A stretch of DNA of 64,000 bases from an uncultured Proteiniphilum sp. (GTDB lineage Bacteria; Bacteroidota; Bacteroidia; Bacteroidales; Dysgonomonadaceae): assembly GCA_927407015.1 (NCBI GenBank), contig CAKMJT010000026.1, forward strand, positions 1 through 64,000, read 5' to 3'. The notes under the pieces were generated by a model. The model searched no databases. It saw only the letters and a list, made by a program, of their open reading frames with translations, and was not told the DNA's origin. The translations under genes were made by a program, and so were the position numbers. Positions 43,649 to 52,488 of this stretch are shown in pieces; positions within the stretch are counted from its first letter, which is position 1; the number at the start of each line of letters is the position of its first letter.

Positions 43649-45754
43649 ATGTATTCTGACCAATCAAACCATAAACCATCCTTTTTAATACACCTGTTGT
43701 GGGAGGGTTTACTACTGTTCTTTGTCCCGATCCCGGTAATGGCGAACGAGGCGGATACGCTTCGAAATGTCATACTCGACAGCATCGTTGTGTCGAGCAT
43801 CAAGCTCCCCAGTGCCAGCTGGACGATGCCGGTAGCCTCCACCACGATCGATGCCCAAATGATGGAACGGCGACAAATGAACGAAATGAAAGATTTTACC
43901 GCATCGATTCCCAACTTCATCATGGTCGACCGCGACACACGTCTTACCTCATCGGTCTTTGTCCGTGGCGTAGGCTCACTGATCAATACACCGGGCGTGG
44001 CGATGTATGTGGATGGTGTTCCTCACTTCGAAAAATCATCGTTCGATATCAATCTCACAGAGATAGAGAAGGTGGAGTTTCTCCGCGGCCCTCAGGGTAC
44101 GCTCTTTGGCCGCAATGCCATGGGGGGCATCATCCTGGTGCATACCACTTCCCCTTTCCGCCGTCAGGGAACAAAGCTGAGGTTATCCTACGGAAGCTTC
44201 AACGACAGACGTATCACCGTGTCGCATCTGAAAAAGATCAATCAGGCTTTCGCTTATGGTATCACAGCCGATTACAATCATTCCGACGGATATATACACA
44301 ACAACTACCACAACAATGAGAATGCGGACAAGCTTAACGCAGCCTCACTGAACGGTCGGATGGAGTGGCGTCCGCGCACAAACCTGAGCCTCCGCCTGGT
44401 CAACGGATTTGAATATGTGAAGCAGGGTGCTTTTGCCTATGGTGACGTGAACGAGGAAACAAACGGGGTGGATTCTGTAAACATCAACCACGATAGTTAC
44501 TACGATCGTAAGATTTATGACTCCGGCCTGCAGGTCGATTTTCATACCCCCTACTTCTGGTTTCGCGCACAGACATCCCTTCAGCTGCTGGATGATACCT
44601 ATAACGTTGACCAGGATGCCTCGCCACGCGATCTCTACTACGCCGTGCAGTCGGAAAAACAACGGCTGCTCTCCGAAGAGATCAACATAAAGAATGTTAC
44701 TGCAGGAAGGTATGGCTGGAATTTCGGCCTCTTTGCCTTCAACCATGCCATCGACAGAAGCACCGATGTCTTTATCAGGATAGCCAACCCTACCTATCAG
44801 CTCGAAAAAAAATACGACGATGACAGCCGTGGGATTGCTTTTTATCATCAGTCGCAACTGCAGATTACCTCTCAACTGATACTCGAGGCAGGTATACGCT
44901 ACGATATGGAACGGGCCCACTCCATACACACAGAAAACAAACTGACGGCCGACACGGTGGCGCTGCGCAATGAGTACGACTCACCGCTCACCTTTTCGCA
45001 ATGGACACCCAAGATATCGCTCCAGTACCGTTTTAACCGGGACAATCAGCTCTACGCCACCTGGGCGAAAGGGTACAAAACGGGAGGATTCAACACGGTA
45101 TTCGAAGAGGAGCAGGAGCGTACCTTCGGCCCGGAAAAGAGCTGGAATTATGAAATAGGTGGCAAAGCCGGCTTATGGGGACAAAGGCTCTTTGCTGAAT
45201 TTGCCCTCTTTTACATCGACATGCAAAACCAGCAGGTGAAGCAGCTACTCGATATGCAGGGTGTAAAAATATTCAATGCGGGGAGCTCCGTCAGCAAAGG
45301 TATGGAGTTATCGCTTCGGGCTTCACCTACGTCAGATCTCAATGTGAATATCTCTTACGGCTACACCCATGCCACATTCAGCAGTTATACATACAGCAGT
45401 GAAGCGGATTACACGGGCAAATGCCTGCCATTTGTTCCCCGTCACACGTTATCTGCAGGTGCAGACTTCTCCGTACCCTTCACCTCTGCCCTCTCCGACC
45501 GTTTGCTGTTACAGGCCAACTACACCGGCATGGGAGAGATCTACTGGCACGAAAATAACCGGGTGAAACAACCTTTTTATGGCCTGCTGAACGCCAGCGC
45601 GGGAGTGGAAAAGGGAAAACTGAATCTCACGTTCTGGGCAAAGAATATTTTAAACAGCAAATACCTCGGATATTATTTCGAAGCTTCCGGACGCACGCTG
45701 GGGAAACCGGGAAAACCTTTCACCGCAGGCATCAGCCTGGGTTATTCATTATAA
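43649..45754 (+). CDS. TonB-dependent outer-membrane receptor
   Basis: A 701-residue receptor. The N-terminal signal region ends near FFVPIPVMANEA; LDSIVVSS is a plausible TonB box. The plug has VFVRGVGSLINTPGVAMYVDG and EFLRGPQGTLFGRNAMGG. The rest is a 22-strand barrel ending in a C-terminal aromatic/hydrophobic residue (SLGYSL). It lacks the CarboxypepD N-domain of SusC-type receptors and looks like iron-complex/haem receptors. Neighbouring transporter and porphyrin genes suggest a porphyrin or haem ligand. Confidence 0.88.
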   Translation: MYSDQSNHKPSFLIHLLWEGLLLFFVPIPVMANEADTLRNVILDSIVVSSIKLPSASWTMPVASTTIDAQMMERRQMNEMKDFTASIPNFIMVDRDTRLTSSVFVRGVGSLINTPGVAMYVDGVPHFEKSSFDINLTEIEKVEFLRGPQGTLFGRNAMGGIILVHTTSPFRRQGTKLRLSYGSFNDRRITVSHLKKINQAFAYGITADYNHSDGYIHNNYHNNENADKLNAASLNGRMEWRPRTNLSLRLVNGFEYVKQGAFAYGDVNEETNGVDSVNINHDSYYDRKIYDSGLQVDFHTPYFWFRAQTSLQLLDDTYNVDQDASPRDLYYAVQSEKQRLLSEEINIKNVTAGRYGWNFGLFAFNHAIDRSTDVFIRIANPTYQLEKKYDDDSRGIAFYHQSQLQITSQLILEAGIRYDMERAHSIHTENKLTADTVALRNEYDSPLTFSQWTPKISLQYRFNRDNQLYATWAKGYKTGGFNTVFEEEQERTFGPEKSWNYEIGGKAGLWGQRLFAEFALFYIDMQNQQVKQLLDMQGVKIFNAGSSVSKGMELSLRASPTSDLNVNISYGYTHATFSSYTYSSEADYTGKCLPFVPRHTLSAGADFSVPFTSALSDRLLLQANYTGMGEIYWHENNRVKQPFYGLLNASAGVEKGKLNLTFWAKNILNSKYLGYYFEASGRTLGKPGKPFTAGISLGYSL

Positions 45755-45760
45755 GCAGGG

Positions 45761-46975
45761 ATGAAACGATCAAACACAGTCAATCTCTTTACTTTTTTCA
45801 CACTCTACATCGCGCAATCTATCCCGATGAGTTTCTTTGCGACTGCGCTGCCGGTGCTGATGCGGCAGGGTGATTACTCCCTCTTCACCATCGCTCTGCT
45901 GAAACTGATCAAACTGCCCTGGATCCTGAAATTCCTTTGGTCACCGCTTGTGGACAGCAGAACGGACTCTGTAAGAGATTACAAACGATGGATCTTCGGT
46001 GCGGAGATTGTGTACGCAGTCATCATTTTCGGGGTGGCCATGCTCAACATCGAAACCAGCTTCACCCTGATTTTTATCCTTATCCTGCTCGCTTTCGTCT
46101 CATCGGCCACACAGGATATCGCCACCGATGCCATGGCTGCCCGCTCCTTCGAGCGTAAAAACAGCAGCCTGCTCAACAGCATGCAGTCGATGGGCTCATT
46201 TACCGGGAGTATGGTGGGCGGTGGGTTTCTGCTACTGCTTTTTCACCATATCGGATGGTCCCGCTTGCTGCCCTGGTTAGCCATCTTCGTGCTGGTTGCA
46301 CTGATTCCCCTGGCAGTGAACAAAAAAATCACGCTCCAGAGACGACATAGCAGCCGAAAAGCTTCTCCCCGAGATATGTGGGTGTTCTTCACCCAAAGAA
46401 ATATCTGGCGACAGATTCTGTTTCTCACTCTCTTCTACGCAGGATTGATCGGCCTCCTATCCTCCCTCAGCCCCTATCTGGTGGACAGGGGATACCAGAT
46501 GAAGGAGATCGGTGCCATGGTAGGCATCTTCGGTGTATCCACAGGCATCTTTTTCGCATTCTTAGCCGGAATCTTCATCCGTAAGGTGGGGAAGAAACGT
46601 TCCCGGAAAATCATCTCTACCTTCATTCTCCTACCTTCAGCCTATTTTCTCTGGCTTACACTCAGCAACTCGCACAGTCATGTGCTGGTACTGATTGGAA
46701 TCGCACTGGTGTGGGGTACCTATGGCATGGCCTCCACCATGATCAACACCTCGGCGATGGATATCGTACGTGAGGGACGTGAAGGGACCGATTTCACCCT
46801 TCAGATCGTGCTCACCCATCTCAGCGCTATGATCATCTCACTGGTAAGTGCCCGTGTGGGTGATCTGCTGGGTTATCAGGGATTGTTTGCCATGGAGTTG
46901 GCACTTGCGGTGATTTCGTTTATTTTTGTACTTCTTATCAAACCATTCCATGATGAGAAAATGGAAAATATTTGA
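45761..46975 (+). CDS. MFS transporter, AmpG/PAT-like
   Basis: A 404-residue inner-membrane protein with about 12 helices. LKLIKLPWILKFLWSPLVDS and SSATQDIATDAMAARSFE match the AmpG/acetyl-CoA-transporter-like branch of MFS. AmpG imports muropeptides, but here it lies 6 nt after a TonB receptor and 3 nt before hemN, so a tetrapyrrole or its precursor is a plausible cargo. This is inferred from the operon only. Confidence 0.85.
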   Translation: MKRSNTVNLFTFFTLYIAQSIPMSFFATALPVLMRQGDYSLFTIALLKLIKLPWILKFLWSPLVDSRTDSVRDYKRWIFGAEIVYAVIIFGVAMLNIETSFTLIFILILLAFVSSATQDIATDAMAARSFERKNSSLLNSMQSMGSFTGSMVGGGFLLLLFHHIGWSRLLPWLAIFVLVALIPLAVNKKITLQRRHSSRKASPRDMWVFFTQRNIWRQILFLTLFYAGLIGLLSSLSPYLVDRGYQMKEIGAMVGIFGVSTGIFFAFLAGIFIRKVGKKRSRKIISTFILLPSAYFLWLTLSNSHSHVLVLIGIALVWGTYGMASTMINTSAMDIVREGREGTDFTLQIVLTHLSAMIISLVSARVGDLLGYQGLFAMELALAVISFIFVLLIKPFHDEKMENI

Positions 46976-46978
46976 ACT

Positions 46979-48343
46979 ATGGATCCACTGATTGCCAGAT
47001 ATAATGTCCCTGTACCCCGATACACCAGCTATCCGCCGGCTAATTTCTTTCGCGATGACTATGATGAAAACGATCTTGTCAGGGCAATTAAATTATCCAA
47101 CCAACAGGAGCCCGCTCATCTTTCTTTTTATATCCATATCCCCTACTGCAACCGCATGTGTCACTATTGCGGCTGCAACGCCTATCCGCGGACCAGGAAG
47201 AGTAACGACAGGGAGTATGTGAAGGCAGTGATACAGGAGATTGAGCTGGTGTGCGAAAAAATCGATAAAAACAGGAAGATAGCGCAAATACATTATGGCG
47301 GAGGTTCCCCTTCGTCCATCGATCCCAACTTTATTAGACAGATCAATGATGTGCTTTTCAGAAGGTTCCGTACGATAGATAATCCGGAGATCGCTATTGA
47401 GTGCCACGCAGGTTATATGCGGGAGCACGACTTCCAATTGCTGATCGACGCGGGCTTTAACCGAATGAGCCTCGGCATCCAGGACTTTAACCCGGAGGTG
47501 CTGAAAGCATCAAACCGTCTCCCTACACTTTTGCCCATTGAGGATATCTTTTCCCTGCTGCGGGAAAAGAACGTCCGCATCAATCTCGACTTTATCTACG
47601 GGCTGACGATGCAGACCGTGGAGAGCTTCACCGACACCATTGCTCAGGCGACCGACCTGGCACCCGACCGGCTGGTCACCTTTTCCTATGCCCATATGCC
47701 CCATCTTTTCCCACGACAAAAGCTGTTGGAACGTAAGGGACTTCCCTCCGAAGAGCTGAAGGACAACCTCTATCATGCGGCGCAGAAGCTGCTGCTGGAT
47801 GGGGGATACAAACAGATCGGGCTGGATCACTACGTAAAAGAGGAGGATGAGCTCTTCCGGGCACTGTGCAGCGGCACCCTTCACCGCAACTTCCAGGGAT
47901 ACTGCACCCGCCGCACCACGGGACAGGTCTATGCCTTCGGCGTCACCGCCATCAGTCAGCTGACAGGAGCCTACACCCAGAACACCAAAAGCATAGACGA
48001 GTATATCAAAACGATCCACAACGGCCATCTGCCGGTGAAGAAGGGATACACCCTGAACCGCGAGGAACAGGTGACGCGTGAGGTGATCACCACCCTGATG
48101 TGCAACGAGGAGATCCATTGGCAGGAGCTGGCAGAGCGGCTTCACCTTACCAGGGAGGAGGTGCAGGCGATGACTGCCTACTCGGAGGAACAGATGCGCC
48201 GGTTTGCCGACGACGGCCTCATCCTCTTTGACAGCGAACAGATTGTGATGCGCGAGAAAGGGTCGCCCTACGTGCGCAACGTGGCGGCATCGCTCGATAA
48301 GCTGTTGATTCATACCGATAAGACGTTTTCAAAACCCATATAA
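46979..48343 (+). CDS. hemN: Oxygen-independent coproporphyrinogen III oxidase
   Basis: A 454-residue radical SAM enzyme making protoporphyrinogen IX anaerobically. The HemN cluster motif is IPYCNRMCHYCGCN (CxxxCxxCxC), with the HYGGGSPSS and EIAIECHAGYM segments and the C-terminal HemN domain (GVTAISQLTGAYTQN). The fourth Cys of the motif distinguishes true HemN from HemW-like proteins. It is followed 8 nt later by the next enzyme of the pathway. Confidence 0.94.
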   Translation: MDPLIARYNVPVPRYTSYPPANFFRDDYDENDLVRAIKLSNQQEPAHLSFYIHIPYCNRMCHYCGCNAYPRTRKSNDREYVKAVIQEIELVCEKIDKNRKIAQIHYGGGSPSSIDPNFIRQINDVLFRRFRTIDNPEIAIECHAGYMREHDFQLLIDAGFNRMSLGIQDFNPEVLKASNRLPTLLPIEDIFSLLREKNVRINLDFIYGLTMQTVESFTDTIAQATDLAPDRLVTFSYAHMPHLFPRQKLLERKGLPSEELKDNLYHAAQKLLLDGGYKQIGLDHYVKEEDELFRALCSGTLHRNFQGYCTRRTTGQVYAFGVTAISQLTGAYTQNTKSIDEYIKTIHNGHLPVKKGYTLNREEQVTREVITTLMCNEEIHWQELAERLHLTREEVQAMTAYSEEQMRRFADDGLILFDSEQIVMREKGSPYVRNVAASLDKLLIHTDKTFSKPI

Positions 48344-48351
48344 CCGAATTC

Positions 48352-49746
48352 ATGGAAAGAATAGAAAAAGATGTGGTCATCATCGGAGGTGGACTCACGG
48401 GAATGACCACTGCCTTGCAACTGAAAAAGAAAGGCCTCACCGTCGCCCTCCTCGAGAAGAGCGACCGTACGGGGGGACAAATCGCCACCCACAGCGAACA
48501 GGGGTTTCTCTTTGAGTCGGGCCCCAATACCGGCTCCGGCGCATCGGAGGAGGTGATGGAACTCTACCATTCCCTCGACGGAAGGTGCGAGATCGAGTTT
48601 GCCACCAAGGAAGCGGAGAGCCGCTGGATCTGGAAGAAGGGAAAGTTTCACCCTCTCCCCGGCGGATTAATCGGCGGCATCACCACCCCTCTTTTCACCA
48701 TGGGCGACAAGCTGCGGATCCTGGGAGAACCCTTCCGCCGCAGGGGGAGTGACCCGGATGAGACGGTGGCAGCGATGACGGTACGCCGCCTGGGAAAATC
48801 GTTCCTCGACTATGCGGTGGACCCGTTCCTCTCCGGCGTCTATGCCGGTGACCCCTATACCCTGATCACCCGCCATGCACTGTCCAAGCTCTATAACCTG
48901 GAGCAGCAGTATGGCAGCTTCATTGGCGGCAGCATCCAAAAAGCGAGAGAGGCAATGAAGCAACCTGCCGGCAAAGCCAGGAAAGGTATCTTCTCTACCT
49001 ACGGCGGCATGGAACAACTCCCCCGGGCAATGAGCGCAACCATCGGCGGGGAGGATATCTTCCTCTCCCTCTCCGATGTAACTGTCGCTCCCGACAGGGA
49101 GACCGGTCACTGGAACACCACCGCTACGCAACAGGACAGACAGCTCCTGTACCGTTCGCGCCACCTGGTGACCACCACCGGCGCATATCAACTGCCGGAG
49201 CTGCTCCCTTTTGTCGATGCCTCATCGATGAAACAGCTGACCAGCCTCCGCTACGCGCCGGTGGTTCAGGTAGCTGTCGGTGTAAAAAAGCTGGATGGGC
49301 TCCGCTTCAACGCATTCGGGGGATTGATTCCCACAGCAGAAAAAGAAGATTTTCTGGGTATATTGTTTCCCTCCGCCTGCTTTACAGGTCGAAGCCCCGA
49401 AGAGGGAATGCTCTTCTCCTTTTTCATGGGAGGAATTCGGAACAGCAGCTGCATGGATCTCTCCGACCGGGAGATCGAAGAGAGGGTGATCCGCTCATTC
49501 CACCGGTTGCTTCGCTTCCCGGCAGAGAAAGAGCCCGACCTGATCCGCATCTTCCGCCATCGATATGCGATTCCCCAGTATGAACGCTCCTCCGAAGAGC
49601 GGTTTCGCACGGTATCATCGCTGGAGAAACAGTATTCCGGACTCCACATCGCCGGCAACCTGCGTGACGGCATCGGCATGGGGCACCGCATCATCCAGGG
49701 GTTCCGACTGGCAGAGGAGATCAATAAGGAGGATCAAACCCGCTAG
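48352..49746 (+). CDS. hemG: Protoporphyrinogen oxidase (HemY-type flavoprotein)
   Basis: A 464-residue FAD protein oxidising protoporphyrinogen IX. The dinucleotide site is VVIIGGGLTGMTTALQLKKKG; LLEKSDRTGGQIATH, DYAVDPFLSGVYAGDP and the C-terminal IAGNLRDGIGMGHRIIQG are family-specific. The final codons (EEINKEDQTR) run into a 15-bp repeat array, whose second unit provides the TAG stop. It completes the hemN-hemG pair. Confidence 0.92.
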   Translation: MERIEKDVVIIGGGLTGMTTALQLKKKGLTVALLEKSDRTGGQIATHSEQGFLFESGPNTGSGASEEVMELYHSLDGRCEIEFATKEAESRWIWKKGKFHPLPGGLIGGITTPLFTMGDKLRILGEPFRRRGSDPDETVAAMTVRRLGKSFLDYAVDPFLSGVYAGDPYTLITRHALSKLYNLEQQYGSFIGGSIQKAREAMKQPAGKARKGIFSTYGGMEQLPRAMSATIGGEDIFLSLSDVTVAPDRETGHWNTTATQQDRQLLYRSRHLVTTTGAYQLPELLPFVDASSMKQLTSLRYAPVVQVAVGVKKLDGLRFNAFGGLIPTAEKEDFLGILFPSACFTGRSPEEGMLFSFFMGGIRNSSCMDLSDREIEERVIRSFHRLLRFPAEKEPDLIRIFRHRYAIPQYERSSEERFRTVSSLEKQYSGLHIAGNLRDGIGMGHRIIQGFRLAEEINKEDQTR

Positions 49747-49998
49747 GATCAAACCCGGTAGGAGCAGTGCCGGAATTTCCAGTGCAGGTAAGAATAATGC
49801 CTCTTTGATCAGAGCTGGTAGAATCAGAACGGGTAGGATCATTGTCGGTAGAATCAAAGCCGATAGAATCAGAACCGATAGGACAAGATCGAGGAGGATC
49901 AGAACAGGGAGAATCAAAACGGGGAGAATCAGAGCCGGTAAATCCAGCGTCGGTAGGTTCAGTACCGGCAGGATCAGAGCCGGTAGTTCCAGCTCCGG
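49729..49998. repeat. 15-bp tandem repeat array, 18 units
   Basis: Eighteen consecutive units of exactly 15 bp with a consensus near TAGGATCAGAACCGG; units differ by substitutions only. Because the period is a multiple of three, some frames stay open on both strands: G-R-I-R-T and V-E-S-E-P forward, P-V-L-I-L on the minus strand. Unit 1 encodes the last residues of hemG, unit 2 supplies its TAG, and units 17-18 encode the last residues and stop of lplA. There are no spacers, so it is not CRISPR. Confidence 0.93.
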
Positions 49999-50702
49999 CA
50001 GGTATATTTATCCTTCTGGAGCTGACCGATCGCTTCGAGTGCCTCTGCTGGCAGTTCCATTATTTCGCTCTCCCCATAGTAGAGGAGAAGCTGTGCTGCA
50101 AACATTTTCAGAAAAGCATTCATTCCCGGTGCATCTGTCCCTTTATCAACAAGATAACTGCGAATATTGGTCACTGGGCTGGGTATCGAGGCGGTCGCTT
50201 TCCTGACCGGGCTTTCGTTTTCGGCGGCCAGTGCCTGTTGCAACGCATCCAGATCGGTATCATACAACAGGGTGCCGTGGTGTAGTTCCCGGTACAGCGA
50301 GACATGAGAGGCGGTACCCGATATTTTGTAGCCCTCCAGCCAGAGGTCCTTTCTCCTGCCCACCTCCGCCGGCACGGAGAGTGCCCGAAGCACCGCCATC
50401 ACCGGCTCCAGGAAGCGACCGCTCAGTGGTGCATCTGTCTTGTCCTGCAGCAGCGAATAGTTGAGGTTACCACGGTCGTGGTACACCGCTCCCCCACCCG
50501 ATATCCTCCGTAGGATGCGGATATCATGTTCGATGCAATAATCCTGATTCACCTCATTCACCACCGCCTGGTTGGAGCCGATGATCACGCTGGGATCGTT
50601 GCGGTAAAGGAAAAAAAAGGATTTCCCCCTCCGGGTGAAGAGATATTCTTCAACTGCCAGGTTAAATGAGGGGACCGTGGAGGGGGAGATAACAATTTTC
50701 AT
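49974..50702 (-). CDS. lplA: Lipoate-protein ligase
   Basis: A 242-residue ligase of the LplA/LipB fold that attaches lipoate to 2-oxoacid dehydrogenase or glycine-cleavage H proteins. RRISGGGAVYHDRGNLNYSLL is the lipoyl-AMP motif, with SVIIGSNQAVVNEVN before it and GYKISGTASHVS (catalytic Lys) after. The last eight codons (CRSWNYRL) and stop fall in the 15-bp repeats. It converges on hemG. Confidence 0.9.
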   Translation of the reverse strand: MKIVISPSTVPSFNLAVEEYLFTRRGKSFFFLYRNDPSVIIGSNQAVVNEVNQDYCIEHDIRILRRISGGGAVYHDRGNLNYSLLQDKTDAPLSGRFLEPVMAVLRALSVPAEVGRRKDLWLEGYKISGTASHVSLYRELHHGTLLYDTDLDALQQALAAENESPVRKATASIPSPVTNIRSYLVDKGTDAPGMNAFLKMFAAQLLLYYGESEIMELPAEALEAIGQLQKDKYTCRSWNYRL

Positions 50703-50707
50703 AGGTG

Positions 50708-50715
50708 CAAAATTA
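50708..50715 (-). promoter_or_regulatory. -7 element for lplA
   Basis: TAATTTTG on the minus strand, exact TAnnTTTG, only 5 nt before the ATG, implying a very short leader. The -33 element is unclear. The rest of the gap to 50965 is AT-rich and shows nothing else I recognise. Confidence 0.35.
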
Positions 50716-50965
50716 CAAATAATGTTCGGAATATTTTCCTGTGTAATTTATATCATCATTTGCGTATCCCCCAGATGATAATTCATCCAAAATGAGTTTA
50801 AAAGGATAAACAACATCAGTTTTTAATGCTGATTTATCAATTATCATATTTTAAATATCATATTTGTTAGTCCGATCAATTGGGTTATCGATACATTCGT
50901 AAGTTGCTAACTGTACAATTCAAAACAACAACTTCGTACACATCATTAAATTCAATAAATATACT

Positions 50966-51214
50966 ATGAAACAATCTCTTTTTACAGCATTTATGATCGT
51001 GGCATCGATCTGTGCTCTTTTTGCACAGGATCTGAGAGAGCGTCTTTGTTCCTATGAGATTCTCACTCCCTTACATGAACCCAAACCACTCGTAGAGGGT
51101 TATGCCAGCGAACGGGTGACAGAAAAGCTGAACAAAGGCTTACAGTCAGCTTTGTCTGATCTCTTTCTTTGTAGTCCACAATGCATAATATATAAAGAAC
51201 CTATAATTCACTAA
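50966..51214 (+). CDS. Short exported protein or truncated gene upstream of GH105
   Basis: An 82-residue reading frame with a clear signal peptide (MKQSLFTAFMIVASICALFAQ). The mature start (LRERLCSYEILTPLHEPKP, then EGYASERVTEKLNKGLQSA) looks like the opening of a larger exported enzyme, and the last 25 residues look random. It may be the 5' stump of a polysaccharide lyase or hydrolase gene. It lies 19 nt before the GH105 gene. Confidence 0.45.
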   Translation: MKQSLFTAFMIVASICALFAQDLRERLCSYEILTPLHEPKPLVEGYASERVTEKLNKGLQSALSDLFLCSPQCIIYKEPIIH

Positions 51215-51233
51215 TTTACTCGTAAAGAAGAAA

Positions 51234-52394
51234 ATGTACAGACTGTTTATTTCGTTGTTATGCCTCACACTCCTGGTGGGGTGCAGCAATAGTGACAACA
51301 CATCATCATCCCGTCCTGAGAAAGAGGAGGTATTGGATGCGCTGAGACTGGCCAACGATTATTTCATGAACAAGTGGAGCGATCCGTCTCAACCGATACC
51401 CTACCCTTCCCGTAACAAAGAGTATGAATCGAATCTATGGACACGGGCTTACTATTATGAAGGATTGATCGACCTCTGGAAGATCGATCCCCAGCAGCTC
51501 TATCTCGACTACACCCTGGAATGGGGAAACAAGCATGAGTGGGGTCTGCGGAACGCAGCTGAGGGATGGATGACACGCAATGCTGACAACCAGTGTGCCG
51601 GCCAGACCTATCTCTTCCTCTACGAGCAGAACCCCGGGAAGCCTGCACACTATATCGAAAATATCAAGAGATCGATCGACGCCATGATGGAAACCGACAA
51701 GATTGACGACTGGAACTGGATCGACGCCATTCAGATGGCAATGCCCATCTTTGCACAGATTGGCAATATCACCGGCGATACAGTCTATTACAACCGTGCA
51801 TACGACATGTATATGCACACCAAGCTGCACCATGGTGACAATGGCCTTTACAATCCTGAGGACCAGCTCTGGTGGAGAGATGCCGATTTTGATCCTCCCT
51901 ACACCGAACCGAATGGTGAAGACTGTTACTGGTCGCGTGGCAACGGATGGGTGGTGGTAGCCATGGCGCGCATGCTGGACCTCCTGCCGGAAGATGAACC
52001 GCACCGTGGTGAATATGAGACCATGCTTATGGAGATGAGTGAAGCACTCAAAAAGGTACAGCGGGAAGATGGTTTCTGGAATGTAAGCCTGCATGATCCG
52101 AACAACTACGGCGGAAAGGAGCTCACCGGCACTGCCATGTTCATCTATGGTATGGCATATGGCGTGAACAACGGACTGCTTGACAAGGCAGAGTATGAAC
52201 CGGTTATCTACAAAGCCTGGAACGCCATGGTAAGAGACAGCCTCCATCCCAACGGTTTTTTGGGATATGTTCAGGGAACAGGTAAAGAGCCCAAAGAGGC
52301 ACAGCCGGTCACCTATGAACGGGAACCCGACTTCGACGATTTCGGTCTCGGTGCTTTCCTGATGGCGGGGGAAGAGATCTACAAAATGCTCTGA
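51234..52394 (+). CDS. GH105/GH88 unsaturated rhamnogalacturonyl hydrolase-like lipoprotein
   Basis: A 386-residue lipoprotein (lipobox LLVGCSN). The (alpha/alpha)6 barrel has WTRAYYYEGLIDLWKID, DNWNWIDA-type DWNWIDAIQMAMPIFAQIG with the expected catalytic Asp, and YWSRGNGWVVVAMARMLDL. Family members remove the unsaturated uronic acid left by rhamnogalacturonan lyases. It acts in the periplasm or at the membrane with the pectin genes encoded convergently downstream. Confidence 0.9.
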   Translation: MYRLFISLLCLTLLVGCSNSDNTSSSRPEKEEVLDALRLANDYFMNKWSDPSQPIPYPSRNKEYESNLWTRAYYYEGLIDLWKIDPQQLYLDYTLEWGNKHEWGLRNAAEGWMTRNADNQCAGQTYLFLYEQNPGKPAHYIENIKRSIDAMMETDKIDDWNWIDAIQMAMPIFAQIGNITGDTVYYNRAYDMYMHTKLHHGDNGLYNPEDQLWWRDADFDPPYTEPNGEDCYWSRGNGWVVVAMARMLDLLPEDEPHRGEYETMLMEMSEALKKVQREDGFWNVSLHDPNNYGGKELTGTAMFIYGMAYGVNNGLLDKAEYEPVIYKAWNAMVRDSLHPNGFLGYVQGTGKEPKEAQPVTYEREPDFDDFGLGAFLMAGEEIYKML

Positions 52395-52424
52395 GCAGCA
52401 ACGCTGACCATACCATCTTAACAA

Positions 52425-52460
52425 TTCACCCCAATAGCTTTTGAAAGCTATTGGGGTGAA
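52425..52460. terminator. Long inverted repeat between convergent GH105 and GH78 remnant
   Basis: TTCACCCCAATAGCTT pairs perfectly with AAGCTATTGGGGTGAA over 16 bp with a 4-base loop. It is a likely bidirectional transcription end, although U-runs are weak. Confidence 0.65.
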
Positions 52461-52488
52461 CTCATTTTCAGCAGGTCGACTCAGTGTC

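Noticed and set aside
44345-44929. A 194-codon minus-strand frame inside the TonB receptor gene.
   Set aside because: It is antisense to conserved receptor sequence and has no recognisable motifs or promoter.
49729-49998. CRISPR-like array.
   Set aside because: Units are contiguous 15-mers without spacers, and no cas genes are present.
49565-50206. A 213-codon plus-strand reading frame across the repeats (Arg/Gly-rich).
   Set aside because: It is an out-of-frame product of hemG, the 15-bp repeats and the antisense of lplA; the openness follows from the 15-bp period.
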